DNA of 64,000 nt from Pseudorhodoplanes sp. (GCA_032027085.1 JAVSMS010000001.1:4813730-4877729); one strand, 5' to 3'; positions 10,879 through 20,506 are shown, counted from the stretch's first letter. Translations and numbers: made by a program. Notes: generated by a model not told the origin, from the sequence alone.

Positions 10879-12594
10879 TTAATTGGCCTGCCGGCGCAGG
10901 AAAGCCGGGATATCAAGCTGGTCATCATCCGCCGGGTTATGCACAGGCGCCGGGCGGCCATGCTGGTCGAGGCCCTGGGGTTGGCCCTGCGGGGCGCGCG
11001 GAGCGTAGTCGGAAACCGGTCCCCGATTCTCCAGCGAGGGATTGGCCGGACGCGGTGCCGGCGGCCGCTGCGGCATTCGCTCGAACGCGGGCGGAGCCGG
11101 AGGCATGGCCGGCATGGCCGGCTCGGCAGACTGGGCCGGCTCCTCGACCTTGCGGCCGAGACCTGCCGCCGCGAGGCGCTGCAGCAGGGTCATGCGCTGC
11201 TTTTCCGGATGCTCGCTTTCCACCGGCTCGCCCTGACGGGCGCGCAACTGGCGCTGGGCCGGCGCCGGAAGTTCCTCGATGCGCGGCATGCGCGGCCGCT
11301 GCAGGACACGTTCGGGCTGCGGCGGCACAAAAACCGGCGGAATGTCACGCTGCGGTGTCTCAACCGGCGGCTCGACAAAAAGCGACGGCTTCTGCGGCAT
11401 GGCGCGCAGCGTCACGTCGTCGATTGAAACCGGCTGCGGCATCGGCTGCGACAGCGCTGCAGCGACAGCCGCGGTCGCGGCCTGTTCGACAGCCGGTGCG
11501 GCCGGACGCGCCGCCGGCGCCTGCGTGGACGGTGCCGCCCGCTCGATGCGCTCCGGGGTGCGCTCGGCGATGCGCGCGGCGGCCTCCGTGCGCGCACGCT
11601 GCACGGTCTCGGGCGCCTTCTGGACGCTCGGCTTGTCGATGCCGGTGGCGACAACCGACACGCGGATGATGCCGTCCAGGCTTTCGTCGAAGGTGGCGCC
11701 GACAATGATGTTGGCGTCCTTGTCGACTTCCTCGCGGATGCGGGTCGCGGCTTCGTCGACTTCGTACAGCGTCAGGTCCTTGCCGCCGGTGATGGAGATG
11801 AGAAGACCCTTCGCGCCCTTCATCGACGAATCATCGATCAGCGGATTGGAGATGGCGGCTTCGGCGGCGGTCGAGGCGCGCTTCTCGCCGGAGGCTTCGC
11901 CGGTGCCCATCATCGCCTTGCCCATCTCGCGCATGACGGCGCGGACGTCGGCGAAGTCGAGATTGATCAGGCCTTCCTTCACCATCAGATCGGTGATGCA
12001 GGCGACACCCGAATAAAGCACCTGGTCCGCCATCGCGAAGGCGTCAGCGAATGTGGTCTTCTCGTTGGCGACCCGGAACAGATTCTGATTCGGGATGACC
12101 AGCAGCGTGTCCACATATTTCTGCAATTCGACGATGCCGGCTTCCGCGTAACGCATGCGGCGGTCGCCTTCAAACTGAAACGGCTTCGTGACAACGCCGA
12201 CGGTGAGGATGCCGAGCTCGCGCGCCACCTTGGCGATGACCGGCGCGGCTCCCGTTCCCGTCCCGCCGCCCATGCCGGCGGTGACGAACACCATATGCGC
12301 GCCGCTGAGATGATCGCGGATCTCGTCGATCACCTCCTCGGCGGCGGCGCGGCCAACTTCCGGCTGCGATCCGGCACCGAGACCCTCGGTCACCTGCGCG
12401 CCCATCTGGATGATGCGCTCGGCCTTGGACGAGGTCAGCGCCTGCGCGTCGGTATTGGCGACGACGAATTCAACGCCCTGCAGGCCCGCCGAAATCATGT
12501 TGTTGACGGCGTTGCCGCCGGCCCCGCCAACACCCATGACGGTGATCCGCGGCTTCAGCTCACGGATATCGGGGACTTTCAGATTGATGGTCAT
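10879..12594 (-). CDS. ftsZ: Cell division protein FtsZ with long C-terminal linker
   Basis: A 571-residue tubulin-like GTPase that forms the Z ring. The GTP-binding core covers about residues 1-320: [14 protein letters not shown], the tubulin signature GGGTGTG (109-115) and the T7-loop region [11 protein letters not shown]. From about 325 to 555 it is a proline, alanine, glutamine and arginine-rich disordered linker. It ends in [12 protein letters not shown], the conserved terminal peptide that binds FtsA and other partners. Such long linkers are known in alphaproteobacteria. The start [13 protein letters not shown] at 12594 follows family practice; the frame runs 14 codons further. It is downstream of ftsA (88 bp). 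Confidence 0.97.
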   Translation of the reverse strand: MTINLKVPDIRELKPRITVMGVGGAGGNAVNNMISAGLQGVEFVVANTDAQALTSSKAERIIQMGAQVTEGLGAGSQPEVGRAAAEEVIDEIRDHLSGAHMVFVTAGMGGGTGTGAAPVIAKVARELGILTVGVVTKPFQFEGDRRMRYAEAGIVELQKYVDTLLVIPNQNLFRVANEKTTFADAFAMADQVLYSGVACITDLMVKEGLINLDFADVRAVMREMGKAMMGTGEASGEKRASTAAEAAISNPLIDDSSMKGAKGLLISITGGKDLTLYEVDEAATRIREEVDKDANIIVGATFDESLDGIIRVSVVATGIDKPSVQKAPETVQRARTEAAARIAERTPERIERAAPSTQAPAARPAAPAVEQAATAAVAAALSQPMPQPVSIDDVTLRAMPQKPSLFVEPPVETPQRDIPPVFVPPQPERVLQRPRMPRIEELPAPAQRQLRARQGEPVESEHPEKQRMTLLQRLAAAGLGRKVEEPAQSAEPAMPAMPPAPPAFERMPQRPPAPRPANPSLENRGPVSDYAPRAPQGQPQGLDQHGRPAPVHNPADDDQLDIPAFLRRQAN

Positions 12595-12682
12595 GTCTGC
12601 CTCATTGCTACGCGGGCGTTGAAGACGTCTCCGCACCGGCCGGTCCGCCGCCGGCCTGTCCCGAGATCCTGCGTTCGGGTCA

Positions 12683-14005
12683 TCAGAAGCTTTCCTTCAG
12701 CCATCGTCCGACCCTTGAGAAATAGCCGCCCGTTCCTGTCATCAGGTGCCGCGTTCTTCGCGGTTCAAAGTGTTCGAGATGCGCCGCCTGCGGGTACACC
12801 AGGAGCCCTGTCGCGACGGCATAAGCCGGCCCCTTGGCAACGTCCGGCAATCCGGCGATGCCGAGCGGGCGACCGATCCGGACCGGACGCCTCAGAACGC
12901 GCGAAGCAAGTTCGGTCAGTCCGGTGAGCTGACTGGCGCCGCCGGTCAAAACCACCGTGCCGCCAGGCTCGGCGGCAAAGGGAGATGCCGCCAACCGGTC
13001 GCGCACCATTTCCAGGATTTCCTCGACGCGCGGCTGGATGATTTTCACCAGCGTCGCCCGGGAAATCACCTGAGGCGGCTCGCGCAGGTCGACGCTCACC
13101 GCTGGCACTGTGATCATGTCCCGCTCATCAGCTCCACCCGACAACACAGTGCCATAAATCGCTTTGATTCGCTCGGCATCTGCGATGCGTGTGTTGAGTC
13201 CGCGGGCCAGATCCATGGTGACGTGATGACCACCGAGCGCGAAGCCGTCGGCATGCACAAAGCGGCCGCCGGAGAAGACGGCGATGGTGGTGGTGCCGGC
13301 GCCCATATCGACGACGGCGGCGCCGAGATCTGATTCGTCATCGGCCAGAACCGACAAGCCGGCGACATAGGGCGAGGCGGCCATGGCCTCGACATCGAGG
13401 TGGCATTGCTCGACCGCCAGCATCAGGTTGCGCGGCGTCGCCGCGTCGGCGGTCGCAACATGCATGTCGAGACCGAAATGGCGCGCAAGCATGCCGCGCG
13501 GTTCCCGAATACCGCGCACATCATCAAGCGCGTAGCCGAGCGGAAGCGAATGCAGCACCACGCGGCCGTCGCGCACCGAATTCCTGTTCCCCGCGGAGAG
13601 AAGGCGCGCGATATCGCCATCGGAAACCGTCGGACCGGCGACATTGACCGAGGCCGTGTAGCGCTCACTGCCCAGCCGGCCACCGCCGACGGAGACCGCA
13701 ACCGACTCAAGCTGCACTATGGCCGATTGCTCGGCGAGCTCGACGGCATGACGAATGGCGTCTTCCGCCTGATCGAGATTGGTGACGTTGCCGGCCTTCA
13801 TGCCGGCCGCCTCGACATGGCCGAGACCGATGATCTCGACCGAGTGGCTGCGGCGGCGCAAGGCCTGGCGCGGCGACTGCGGCTGCAGCCGCGCGATCAG
13901 GCACACGATCTTGCTGGTGCCGAGATCGAGCGCGGCGACCAGCGCGCGCCGCTTCGGCGACACCGGCTTCATCTTGGGGGCAAGGCCGTAATGGAGCGGG
14001 TTCAT
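12683..14005 (-). CDS. ftsA: Cell division protein FtsA
   Basis: A 440-residue actin-like ATPase that anchors FtsZ to the membrane. The phosphate 1 loop [16 protein letters not shown], the phosphate 2 loop [16 protein letters not shown] and the adenosine motif [13 protein letters not shown] are present. The C-terminus, GRWLKESF, is the expected amphipathic membrane helix. AGAGGTGAG eight bases before the ATG at 14005 supports this start. It is separated from ftsQ by a 226-bp palindromic repeat region, whereas these genes usually touch or overlap. Confidence 0.95.
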   Translation of the reverse strand: MNPLHYGLAPKMKPVSPKRRALVAALDLGTSKIVCLIARLQPQSPRQALRRRSHSVEIIGLGHVEAAGMKAGNVTNLDQAEDAIRHAVELAEQSAIVQLESVAVSVGGGRLGSERYTASVNVAGPTVSDGDIARLLSAGNRNSVRDGRVVLHSLPLGYALDDVRGIREPRGMLARHFGLDMHVATADAATPRNLMLAVEQCHLDVEAMAASPYVAGLSVLADDESDLGAAVVDMGAGTTTIAVFSGGRFVHADGFALGGHHVTMDLARGLNTRIADAERIKAIYGTVLSGGADERDMITVPAVSVDLREPPQVISRATLVKIIQPRVEEILEMVRDRLAASPFAAEPGGTVVLTGGASQLTGLTELASRVLRRPVRIGRPLGIAGLPDVAKGPAYAVATGLLVYPQAAHLEHFEPRRTRHLMTGTGGYFSRVGRWLKESF

Positions 14006-14231
14006 GCGGCGCTCACCTCTTGTTCCCCTCCCCCTTGTGGGGAGGGGTTTGGGGTGGGGGTCGCGCGATTTTGAAAAGCGTCGACGTCAAACACCGACCC
14101 GCCTCCCCAACCTTCCCCCATCGCAAGTCGGGCCTGCCCGACTTGCGCATGATCATGTGCAACCCGGGCAAGCCCGGGTTGCATGGAGGAGGGAGAAAAA
14201 ACGGAGAGCGCGAGAGTGTTACGAACAGGGT
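14006..14231. repeat. Palindromic intergenic repeat cluster between ftsQ and ftsA
   Basis: Three imperfect or perfect inverted repeats in a row: a C-rich/G-rich arm pair near 14035-14075, a palindrome at 14123-14146 (GCAAGTCGGG / CCCGACTTGC) and one at 14159-14182 (GCAACCCGGG / CCCGGGTTGC). The last is nearly the same as one at 22198-22221, and the first resembles the repeat at 31238. These are dispersed, REP-like elements. No coding sequence is supported here. Confidence 0.7.
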
Positions 14232-15146
14232 TCATGCGTCACCCGCCTTGCGTCTGGTCTTCTTGTCCTTGAGCGCTTCGTCGCGTGCACGGTTGCGTTC
14301 TTGCGCGGCGGCGTCCGACAGGCGCACCGTGACGCGGTCGGCGAGCCGCAGATCGATCGCGGTGATGTCGCGCGTGAGCAGCTTCTTGTCGCGGTCGAGC
14401 GCGATCAGGGTCTCGATCGCGCGTTCGGGCTGCGCTTCCGGCAGCCGCACGTCGAGGCCGTTCTTCAGCTTGATGTTCCAGCGCCGCTCGGCGACCAGCA
14501 CATAGGCGCGCGCCTGATCGCGGATCGCCGGATAGCGGTCCATGAGCGCGAGAAAATCGGCAGCCCGCTGCGCGGCGCCCTGCCCGACCACCAGCGGAAG
14601 TTTGGCAAATTGCGGATCGACATAGGTTTCAAGCACGGTGCCGTCGCCGGCGATGACCGAGACGCGACCGTCCTTCTGCCAGAGCGCATAGGGCCTTCGC
14701 TCGGTCACCGAGATGTGCAGCCGGTCGGGATAGAGCTTGAGCACCGTGGCGTCGGCGATCCAGGGATTCGCCTTCAGGCGAAGGCGCGCATCGTCGGCGT
14801 TGAGAAAGAGCAGCGAGGTGCGGCCGGTGACGCCGGCGGTCGCCAGAATCTGTTCGCGCGTCAGCTGCGCCTGGCCGACCAGCGCAATGGAGGAAATGTA
14901 AAAGCCCGCGGCATTGGCGAGGGCGTCGCGCGCATCCTTGAACTGCACGACGATGGTATCGACATGGCCGCCGCGCACGGAACCATAAGCGACACTCGCG
15001 GCGATCAGCGTGAAAGCCGCCACATGGCCGGCGCCGCGCGGAATGCGATTTTCGAGCGTGGAAGCGAGACGATGGATCGCGCGCCCGAGACGGGCGAAGA
15101 CATGGGGCCGCTTCAGCGATTGAGCGAGGCGTCCTCGATCATCCAT
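14232..15146 (-). CDS. ftsQ: Cell division protein FtsQ
   Basis: A 304-residue bitopic division protein linking early and late divisome components. A basic cytosolic tail (1-39) is followed by a membrane helix (about 40-57), a POTRA domain beginning near ISSIALVGQAQLTREQI, and the FtsQ beta domain containing TVLKLYPDRLHISVTERRPYALWQ. The frame stays open to 15320, but the extra N-terminal codons are the relic of a ddl 3' end read in frame. The ATG at 15146 (MDDRGRLAQSLKRP) lies inside that relic, just as ftsQ starts normally overlap ddl. The intact ddl is 3.5 kb away. Confidence 0.9.
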   Translation of the reverse strand: MDDRGRLAQSLKRPHVFARLGRAIHRLASTLENRIPRGAGHVAAFTLIAASVAYGSVRGGHVDTIVVQFKDARDALANAAGFYISSIALVGQAQLTREQILATAGVTGRTSLLFLNADDARLRLKANPWIADATVLKLYPDRLHISVTERRPYALWQKDGRVSVIAGDGTVLETYVDPQFAKLPLVVGQGAAQRAADFLALMDRYPAIRDQARAYVLVAERRWNIKLKNGLDVRLPEAQPERAIETLIALDRDKKLLTRDITAIDLRLADRVTVRLSDAAAQERNRARDEALKDKKTRRKAGDA

Positions 15147-15318
15147 CTTACAAAACTCTTCGAACGTTACCCCCGCATGCGCGGCCAGCTCGGGAACGAG
15201 GGACGTTCGCTCATGCCCGGCGGCGATCGCGTCCTGGCAGGCCGGCCCCCTCATCCCCTGCCACGATCGGCAGCGGGCATCAGCGCGCGTCACACCCCGA
15301 CAAGCTAGGGCGCAATGC
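15113..15318 (-). pseudogene. Relic of a ddl 3' end upstream of ftsQ
   Basis: Translated on the minus strand this stretch reads [11 protein letters not shown]..., then [20 protein letters not shown], and, after a one-base shift, [11 protein letters not shown] and a stop at 15113-15115. The intact ddl C-terminus reads [11 protein letters not shown]..., [31 protein letters not shown], stop. The relic therefore covers about the last 66 codons of a D-alanine ligase gene, with one frameshift and many substitutions (by eye about two thirds of bases match the intact copy). It is not translatable as Ddl, but it still carries the ftsQ start codon. Confidence 0.85.
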
Positions 15319-15446
15319 ACTGAGAGAGTCAGTCTTCGGGCTTCTTGGTAAAGTTTCGGTAAAAATTGAGATTAATTGGAGGTTAAAGGTATTGGCCGTC
15401 AAGCAGTACCTTTTCGTGAAGGATCTTTGATCCATTCCACTATTGA

Positions 15447-16631
15447 ACTCATAAAGGCCCTGAGCTGCACCCCGTCTTTGGCCGCGGCGCCGGCAAGACG
15501 CGGCTCGGCGCCGAATGGATACGCGCGCTGGTGCATGGCACGCCGCCTTATGCCGAGCGTCGGCACCGCCGCATCGCGTTGGTCGGCGAAAGCATGCTTG
15601 ATGCCCGTGCGGTGATGATCGAAGGCGAATCCGGTCTGCTGCGCATTTCGCCGCGCGCGGAGCGGCCGATCTGGCTCTCCTCGCGCCGGCGGCTGGAATG
15701 GCCGAACGGCGCGGTGGCGGAGCTCTTCTCCTCGGAAGACCCCGACAGCCTGCGCGGGCCGCAATTCGACGCGGCGTGGTGCGACGAACTCGCCAAGTGG
15801 CACAACGCCGAGGCGACGTTCGACATGCTGCAATTCGCGCTGCGGCTGGGACGGCATCCGCGCCAGCTCATCACCACGACGCCACGCCCGATTCCACTGC
15901 TCAAGCGGCTAATCGCCGATCCGCGCACAGCGGTAACGCGCGCGACGACACACGCGAATGCCGCGCATCTGTCTCCGGCCTTTATCGACGAGGTGATCGG
16001 CCGCTATGCCGGCACGCGGCTCGGACGCCAGGAAATCGACGGCGAGATCATCGAGGACCGGCCGGACGCGCTGTGGTCGCGCGAGACCATCGAACGCGCC
16101 CGCGTCGTCGCCGCGCCGCCGCTGGTGCGGATCGTCATCGGCATCGATCCGCCCGCGTCATCGCGCGATGGCGCCAATGCCTGCGGCATTGTCGCGGCGG
16201 GGCGCAGCGAGGACGGCTGCGTGTATGTGCTTGCGGACGCGACGGTGCACGGCCTGCCGCCGGCGGGCTGGGCGAGCAAGGCGATCGCGCTCTACCGCCG
16301 GCTCAAGGCCGACATCATGGTGGCGGAGGTCAATCAGGGCGGCGAGATGGTGCGCGCGGTGTTGCGCGAGGTGGATGCGTCGGTGCCGCTCAAGATCGTG
16401 CATGCGACCCGCGGCAAATATCTGCGCGCCGAACCTGTCGCCGCGATGTATGCGCAGGGACGGGTGAAGCATCTCGACCCGCCGCTGGAACAACTGGAGG
16501 ACCAGATGTGCGATTTCGGACTGAACGGATTGTCCGACGGCCGGTCTCCCGACCGGCTCGATGCGCTGGTCTGGGCGGTGACGGAACTGACGGCGCCGCG
16601 GCACCAGGGGCCGCGGATCAGGTCTTTGTGA
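15447..16631 (+). pseudogene. GTA-type phage terminase large subunit, 5'-truncated relic
   Basis: The frame encodes a DNA-packaging ATPase/nuclease like gene 2 of gene transfer agents. It shows Walker A GRGAGKTRLGAEW (from base 15480), an adenine/DNA-contact region SLRGPQFDAAWCDELAKW (Walker B-like), the coupling motif LITTTPRPIPLLKRL, and the RNase H-like nuclease VIGIDPPASSRDGANACGIV ... AEVNQGGEMVRAVLREV ... SPDRLDALVWAV. An in-frame stop at 15444-15446 lies 11 codons before Walker A, and no ATG, GTG or TTG occurs between them. The first usable start (GTG 15531) falls after Walker A. About 50-60 N-terminal codons seem lost. No other packaging or capsid gene is nearby, so I call it a dead fragment, though the 366-residue remainder is otherwise intact. 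Confidence 0.8.
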
Positions 16632-16644
16632 TGCGCGAGCGCCT

Positions 16645-16739
16645 TACCGGATGGGCGCGGGTCGCCGGAAAGCGTATAATTTCAATAGTCCTTCGCGACA
16701 TGACCAAGATGCATGAAATATGTGCTGCTCGGCAATCTC
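16645..16739 (+). repeat. Direct repeat, left copy (leader and start of a GYD gene)
   Basis: Bases 16645-16707 match 18151-18213 with only three differences, all transitions. After a short indel, 16713-16739 match 18230-18256 exactly. The copy contains a TATAAT box (TATAGT in the right copy). It starts 14 bases after the terminase stop. Confidence 0.9.
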
Positions 16740-16757
16740 GGCAAGAAGCCCGCATGA
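16713..16757 (+). pseudogene. Truncated copy of the GYD-domain gene
   Basis: The left direct repeat carries the first nine codons of the GYD gene (MKYVLLGNL), then GKKPA and a stop. The Shine-Dalgarno box GGGAGG of the intact copy is deleted, so this 14-codon relic is unlikely to be translated. Confidence 0.75.
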
Positions 16758-16795
16758 AGCGAAGCGAGTTGACCTTGCTATCCCGGGTTTCGGTT

Positions 16796-17986
16796 TTATC
16801 GATCGATCTCTCCGAACACAATGTCGAGTGAGCCGATGATGGCCGCGACATCGGCCAGCATGTGCCCGCGGCTCAGATAGTCCATCGCCTGGAGATGGGC
16901 GAAAGAAGGGGCTCGAATCTTGCACTTGTAGGGCCGGTTGGTGCCGTCGGAGACGAGATAGACGCCGAACTCGCCCTTCGGCGCCTCGACCGCCGCATAG
17001 ACCTCGCCGGCAGGAACACGGTGCCCTTCGGTGTAAAGCTTGAAATGGTGAATCAGCGCCTCCATCGAGCGCTTCATTTCGGCGCGTGGCGGCGGGGCAA
17101 TCTTGTTGTCCTGAATGATTACAGGCCCCTGCCCTTCGGGCAGTCTTAGTTTCTCGAGGCACTGCTTCATGATGCGCACCGACTGGCGCATCTCTTCCAT
17201 GCGGATGAGGTAGCGGTCGTAGCAGTCGCCGTTCTTGCCGACCGGAATATCGAAATCGAGCTCGGGATAGCACTCGTAGGGTTGCGCCTTGCGCAAATCC
17301 CAGACGGCACCGGAGCCGCGCACCATCACGCCGGAAAATACCCAGGCCCAGGCGTCTTCCAGCTTCACCACGCCGATATCGACATTGCGCTGCTTGAAGA
17401 TGCGGTTGCCGGTGAGCAGGGCATCGAGATCGTCGACAACCTTGAGGAAGGGATCGCAGAAGGCCCAGATGTCATCGAGCAGCTTCGGCGGCAGATCCTG
17501 GTGCACGCCACCGATGCGGAAATAGTTGGCATGCATGCGCGCGCCCGACGCCTTCTCATAGAACACCATCAGTTTCTCGCGTTCCTCGAAGCCCCAGAGC
17601 GGCGGGGTGAGCGCGCCGACATCGAGCGCTTGCGTTGTGACGTTGAGGAGATGCGAGAGCAGCCGTCCGATCTCGCAATAGAGCACGCGGATCAACTGCC
17701 CGCGCTTCGGCACGGTGATGCCAAGAAGCTTCTCGGTCGCGAGGCAGAAGGCATGTTCCTGATTCATCGGCGCGACGTAATCGAGCCGGTCGAAATAGGG
17801 GATCGCCTGCAGATAGGTCTTGTGCTCGATCAGCTTCTCAGTGCCGCGATGCAGCAAGCCGATATGTGGATCGACCCGCTCGACCACCTCGCCGTCGAGC
17901 TCGAGCACAAGCCGCAGCACGCCGTGGGCTGCAGGATGCTGAGGCCCAAAATTGATCGTGAAGTTGCGCTCCGCAGGCCGAGCCAT
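16796..17986 (-). CDS. nuoD: NADH-quinone oxidoreductase subunit D (49-kDa), solitary copy
   Basis: A 396-residue NuoD/49-kDa subunit, which forms the quinone chamber of complex I on the cytosolic side. The family start [26 protein letters not shown], the [14 protein letters not shown] segment, the [16 protein letters not shown] helix and the C-terminal [28 protein letters not shown] are all intact, and length is normal. I chose ATG 17986 ([10 protein letters not shown]), preceded by GAGG; the frame continues to 18076. No other nuo gene is near, and it lies between direct repeats within the dcw cluster. It may be an extra copy or the organism's only nuoD moved out of the operon; the window cannot tell. 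Confidence 0.92.
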   Translation of the reverse strand: MARPAERNFTINFGPQHPAAHGVLRLVLELDGEVVERVDPHIGLLHRGTEKLIEHKTYLQAIPYFDRLDYVAPMNQEHAFCLATEKLLGITVPKRGQLIRVLYCEIGRLLSHLLNVTTQALDVGALTPPLWGFEEREKLMVFYEKASGARMHANYFRIGGVHQDLPPKLLDDIWAFCDPFLKVVDDLDALLTGNRIFKQRNVDIGVVKLEDAWAWVFSGVMVRGSGAVWDLRKAQPYECYPELDFDIPVGKNGDCYDRYLIRMEEMRQSVRIMKQCLEKLRLPEGQGPVIIQDNKIAPPPRAEMKRSMEALIHHFKLYTEGHRVPAGEVYAAVEAPKGEFGVYLVSDGTNRPYKCKIRAPSFAHLQAMDYLSRGHMLADVAAIIGSLDIVFGEIDR

Positions 17987-18150
17987 CGCAAGCCTCATCT
18001 CGGCTGCAAATGGAACGCTGCCCTGGTTCCCCGGGTTCCAGCCCGCAGGGTGCGACAGCGAAGCGTATCGCACCATTTTATCTATTGGCGATCAGCGGCA
18101 GGACATGTGTCGCGCTATTGTGATGCGCAAGCACACGCCGCATGGCGAGG

Positions 18151-18256
18151 TACCGGATGGGCGCGGGTCGCCGGAAGGCGTATAGTTTCAACAGTCCTTC
18201 GCGACATGACCAATGATCGGGAGGTGGCCATGAAATATGTGCTGCTCGGCAATCTC
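18151..18256 (+). repeat. Direct repeat, right copy (intact GYD leader)
   Basis: Partner of the repeat at 16645, 1,506 bp away in the same orientation. It includes the probable promoter region with TATAGT, the Shine-Dalgarno GGGAGGTGG and the first nine codons of the GYD gene. The two copies enclose nuoD. Confidence 0.9.
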
Positions 18257-18514
18257 AGCGCGGAATGGGCCAGCAAGCAGTCAGAGCGGACCGGCAAAGC
18301 CAGGGCAAAGCTCGACAAGCTTGGCATCAAGATCGAGTCGATCCATTACACGCAGGGCTATTACGATTTCGTCGACATCGTCGATGCTCCGTCTCCGGAG
18401 GCGATGCTCGCGTTTTCAGTCTGGTACTCGACGCAGGGCCTGGGCCGGATTCAAAGCATGCCGGCGTTCGACGCCGCGAGCTTCGAAACCGCAATCAAGG
18501 ACGCCGCAGGCTGA
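18230..18514 (+). CDS. GYD-domain (ferredoxin-like fold) small protein
   Basis: A 94-residue protein with the beta-alpha-beta pattern of GYD/YciI-like dimeric alpha-beta barrel proteins: MKYVLLGNL strand, a long helix with KARAKLDKLGIKIESI, then YTQGYYDFVDIVDAPSPEAMLAF, where GYYD is the family signature. The ATG at 18230 follows GGGAGGTGGCC, a good ribosome site; an upstream in-frame ATG (MTNDREVAM) is less well placed. It is on the plus strand, opposite to the dcw genes, and ends 142 bp before the convergent ddl stop. The biochemical role of the family is not settled. Confidence 0.8.
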   Translation: MKYVLLGNLSAEWASKQSERTGKARAKLDKLGIKIESIHYTQGYYDFVDIVDAPSPEAMLAFSVWYSTQGLGRIQSMPAFDAASFETAIKDAAG

Positions 18515-18656
18515 GACGGCGCCGCGGTATCGGGGGCCGAGAATCAGCAGGATGGGTTGAGCGCAAGCGAAACCCATCACGTTGGGTTACGCGCGGCGCG
18601 AAGGTTCGGACCTGTCGCTCGGCCGTGGCCGGTTTAACCCAACCTGCCACCGCCGT

Positions 18657-19574
18657 TCACCGCCCGAGCGAAGCGTCCTCTATCATCCAGCGCACCAGCT
18701 CCTCGAAGCTGATGCCGGCATGCGCGGCGAGCTCCGGCACCAGCGAGGTCTCGGTCATGCCCGGCTGGGTGTTGACCTCGAGACAGGCGAGGCCCTGCCT
18801 GCCCGCCGTGTCATCGTAGCGGAAATCGGCGCGCGTCACGCCGCGGCAGCCAAGCGCGCGATGCGCGGCGAGCGTGAGGCGCCGTATCTCTTCATAAACG
18901 TCGGGTGGAATCTTTGCCGGCAGGACGTGCTCGGAGCCGCCCGGCGCATATTTCGCCTCGTAATCGTAGAAGCGCACCTTCGGCACGATTTCGATCACGC
19001 CCAAAGCCGTCTCCCCCATCACCGCGCAGGTCAATTCCTTGCCGGGAATATACTGCTCGCACAACACCGTCTCGCCAAAGGTCCAGTCCTCGCGGAACAA
19101 TTCCTGCGGCGGATGTTCGTGCTTGTCGGTGACGATGAAGACGCCGACGCTCGAGCCTTCGGCGATCGGCTTGATCACATAGGGCCGCGGCAGCACGTGC
19201 TGCTTCGCCGCCTCGAAACGCGACACAACCATCCCCTCAGGCACCGGCACGCCGGCCGCCTTCAGCATGATCTTGGCGAGATCCTTCTGCATGGCGAGCG
19301 AGGACGCCAGCACCCCGGAATGCGTGTAGGGAATGCCGATCACTTCCAGCACGCCCTGCAACGTGCCGTCCTCGCCGGGACGGCCGTGCAGCACGTTGAG
19401 CGCAACGTCGGGCTTGAGATTTTGCAGCACGGTCGCGATATCGCGCTCAACGTCGATGCGGGTGACGCGATAGCCGGCACGCTCGGCGGCGGCTGCGCAG
19501 GCAGCCCCCGAGCGCAGCGACACCTCGCGCTCGGCCGACCAGCCTCCCATGAGAACGGCGACGTGTTTGCTCAT
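18657..19574 (-). CDS. ddl: D-alanine--D-alanine ligase
   Basis: A 305-residue ATP-grasp ligase making the D-Ala-D-Ala dipeptide for peptidoglycan. It has the N-terminal [17 protein letters not shown] motif, the [25 protein letters not shown] segment, the ATP loop [10 protein letters not shown], the [11 protein letters not shown] metal-site region and [18 protein letters not shown] with the metal-binding Asn. The ATG overlaps the murB stop by four bases (ATGA), so the two are translationally coupled. The usual next gene, ftsQ, is displaced by the 15.1-18.6 kb block. Confidence 0.95.
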   Translation of the reverse strand: MSKHVAVLMGGWSAEREVSLRSGAACAAAAERAGYRVTRIDVERDIATVLQNLKPDVALNVLHGRPGEDGTLQGVLEVIGIPYTHSGVLASSLAMQKDLAKIMLKAAGVPVPEGMVVSRFEAAKQHVLPRPYVIKPIAEGSSVGVFIVTDKHEHPPQELFREDWTFGETVLCEQYIPGKELTCAVMGETALGVIEIVPKVRFYDYEAKYAPGGSEHVLPAKIPPDVYEEIRRLTLAAHRALGCRGVTRADFRYDDTAGRQGLACLEVNTQPGMTETSLVPELAAHAGISFEELVRWMIEDASLGR

Positions 19575-20491
19575 TGCGCCACTCCGATGCGCTTGATTTC
19601 CCATTCCAGCGTCACGCCGGAATTCTCCTGCACGCGCCGGCGCACGGTCTCGCCCAGCGTCTCGATGTCATGCGCGGTCGCGTTGCCGCGATTGATTAGG
19701 AAGTTGCAGTGCAATTCGGAGACCTGCGCGTCGCCGACGACGAGGCCGCGGCAGCCGGCGGCGTCGATCAATTGCCAGGCCTTGTGGCCTTCCGGATTCT
19801 TGAAGGTGGAGCCGCCGGTACGGCTCTTGATCGGCTGCGTTGACTCACGCGCCTCGGTGATCTTGTCCATCTCCGCGGCGATCGCCGCGCGGTCGCCCGG
19901 TGCGCCCTGGAACAGCGCCTGCGTGAAAATGATGTCCTCGGGCGCGCCGCAATGGCGATAGGTGTAATGCATGTCGCCATTCTTGAAGACATGCAGCCTG
20001 CCGGCGCGGTCGACGCCGCGCGCCTCGATCAACGCATCTTTGGTCTCGCGGCCATAGGCACCGCCATTCATGCGCAGCGCGCCGCCGACGCCGCCGGGAA
20101 TGCCACGCATGAAGGAAAGACCGGCAATGCCGGCCTCCTGCGCCGCTCGCGCCACCTTCACATCCGGCACCGCGGTGCCGACGCGGATGCGTGCGCCCTC
20201 TTCCACCGTGATGTCGCTGAAGCCGCGGCCAAGCCGGATCACGACGCCGGGCACGCCGCCGTCGCGCACGATCAGGTTGGAGCCGAGACCGACGACGATG
20301 ACGGGAATGTCAGCCGGCAGGTTCTGCAGAAAGTAAGCGAGATCGCTTTCGTCCTCGGGCGTGAACAACACCTGCGCCGGCCCACCGACGCGAAACCAGG
20401 TGAGATCGGCGAGCGGCTGGTTGGCGATCAGCCGTCCGCGCAATTGCGGCATCTTCGCTTTCATGTCGGCGGTGATGTCAGGAAAGGTCAT
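19571..20491 (-). CDS. murB: UDP-N-acetylmuramate dehydrogenase
   Basis: A 306-residue FAD enzyme that reduces enolpyruvyl-UDP-GlcNAc to UDP-MurNAc. FAD-binding signatures include [14 protein letters not shown] and [35 protein letters not shown] carries the catalytic serine and ELHCNFLIN the C-terminal active-site region. The start at 20491 ([21 protein letters not shown]) fits relatives; an ATG five codons upstream (20506), right after GAGGGGG, cannot be ruled out. A palindromic repeat region separates it from murC by more than 200 bp. Confidence 0.94.
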   Translation of the reverse strand: MTFPDITADMKAKMPQLRGRLIANQPLADLTWFRVGGPAQVLFTPEDESDLAYFLQNLPADIPVIVVGLGSNLIVRDGGVPGVVIRLGRGFSDITVEEGARIRVGTAVPDVKVARAAQEAGIAGLSFMRGIPGGVGGALRMNGGAYGRETKDALIEARGVDRAGRLHVFKNGDMHYTYRHCGAPEDIIFTQALFQGAPGDRAAIAAEMDKITEARESTQPIKSRTGGSTFKNPEGHKAWQLIDAAGCRGLVVGDAQVSELHCNFLINRGNATAHDIETLGETVRRRVQENSGVTLEWEIKRIGVAQ

Positions 20492-20506
20492 GCGGGCACC
20501 AACCAT

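Noticed and set aside
15376-15615. 79-codon frame starting before the terminase relic
   Set aside because: It does not supply the missing terminase N-terminus and turns into a shadow frame of the terminase after base 15480.
15447-16631. Prophage or active gene transfer agent
   Set aside because: Only a 5'-truncated terminase is present; no capsid, portal, tail, integrase or attachment repeats were found.
17987-18076. Longer NuoD start at 18076
   Set aside because: The added residues ([12 protein letters not shown]...) are not part of the NuoD family; a GAGG site precedes the internal ATG at 17986.
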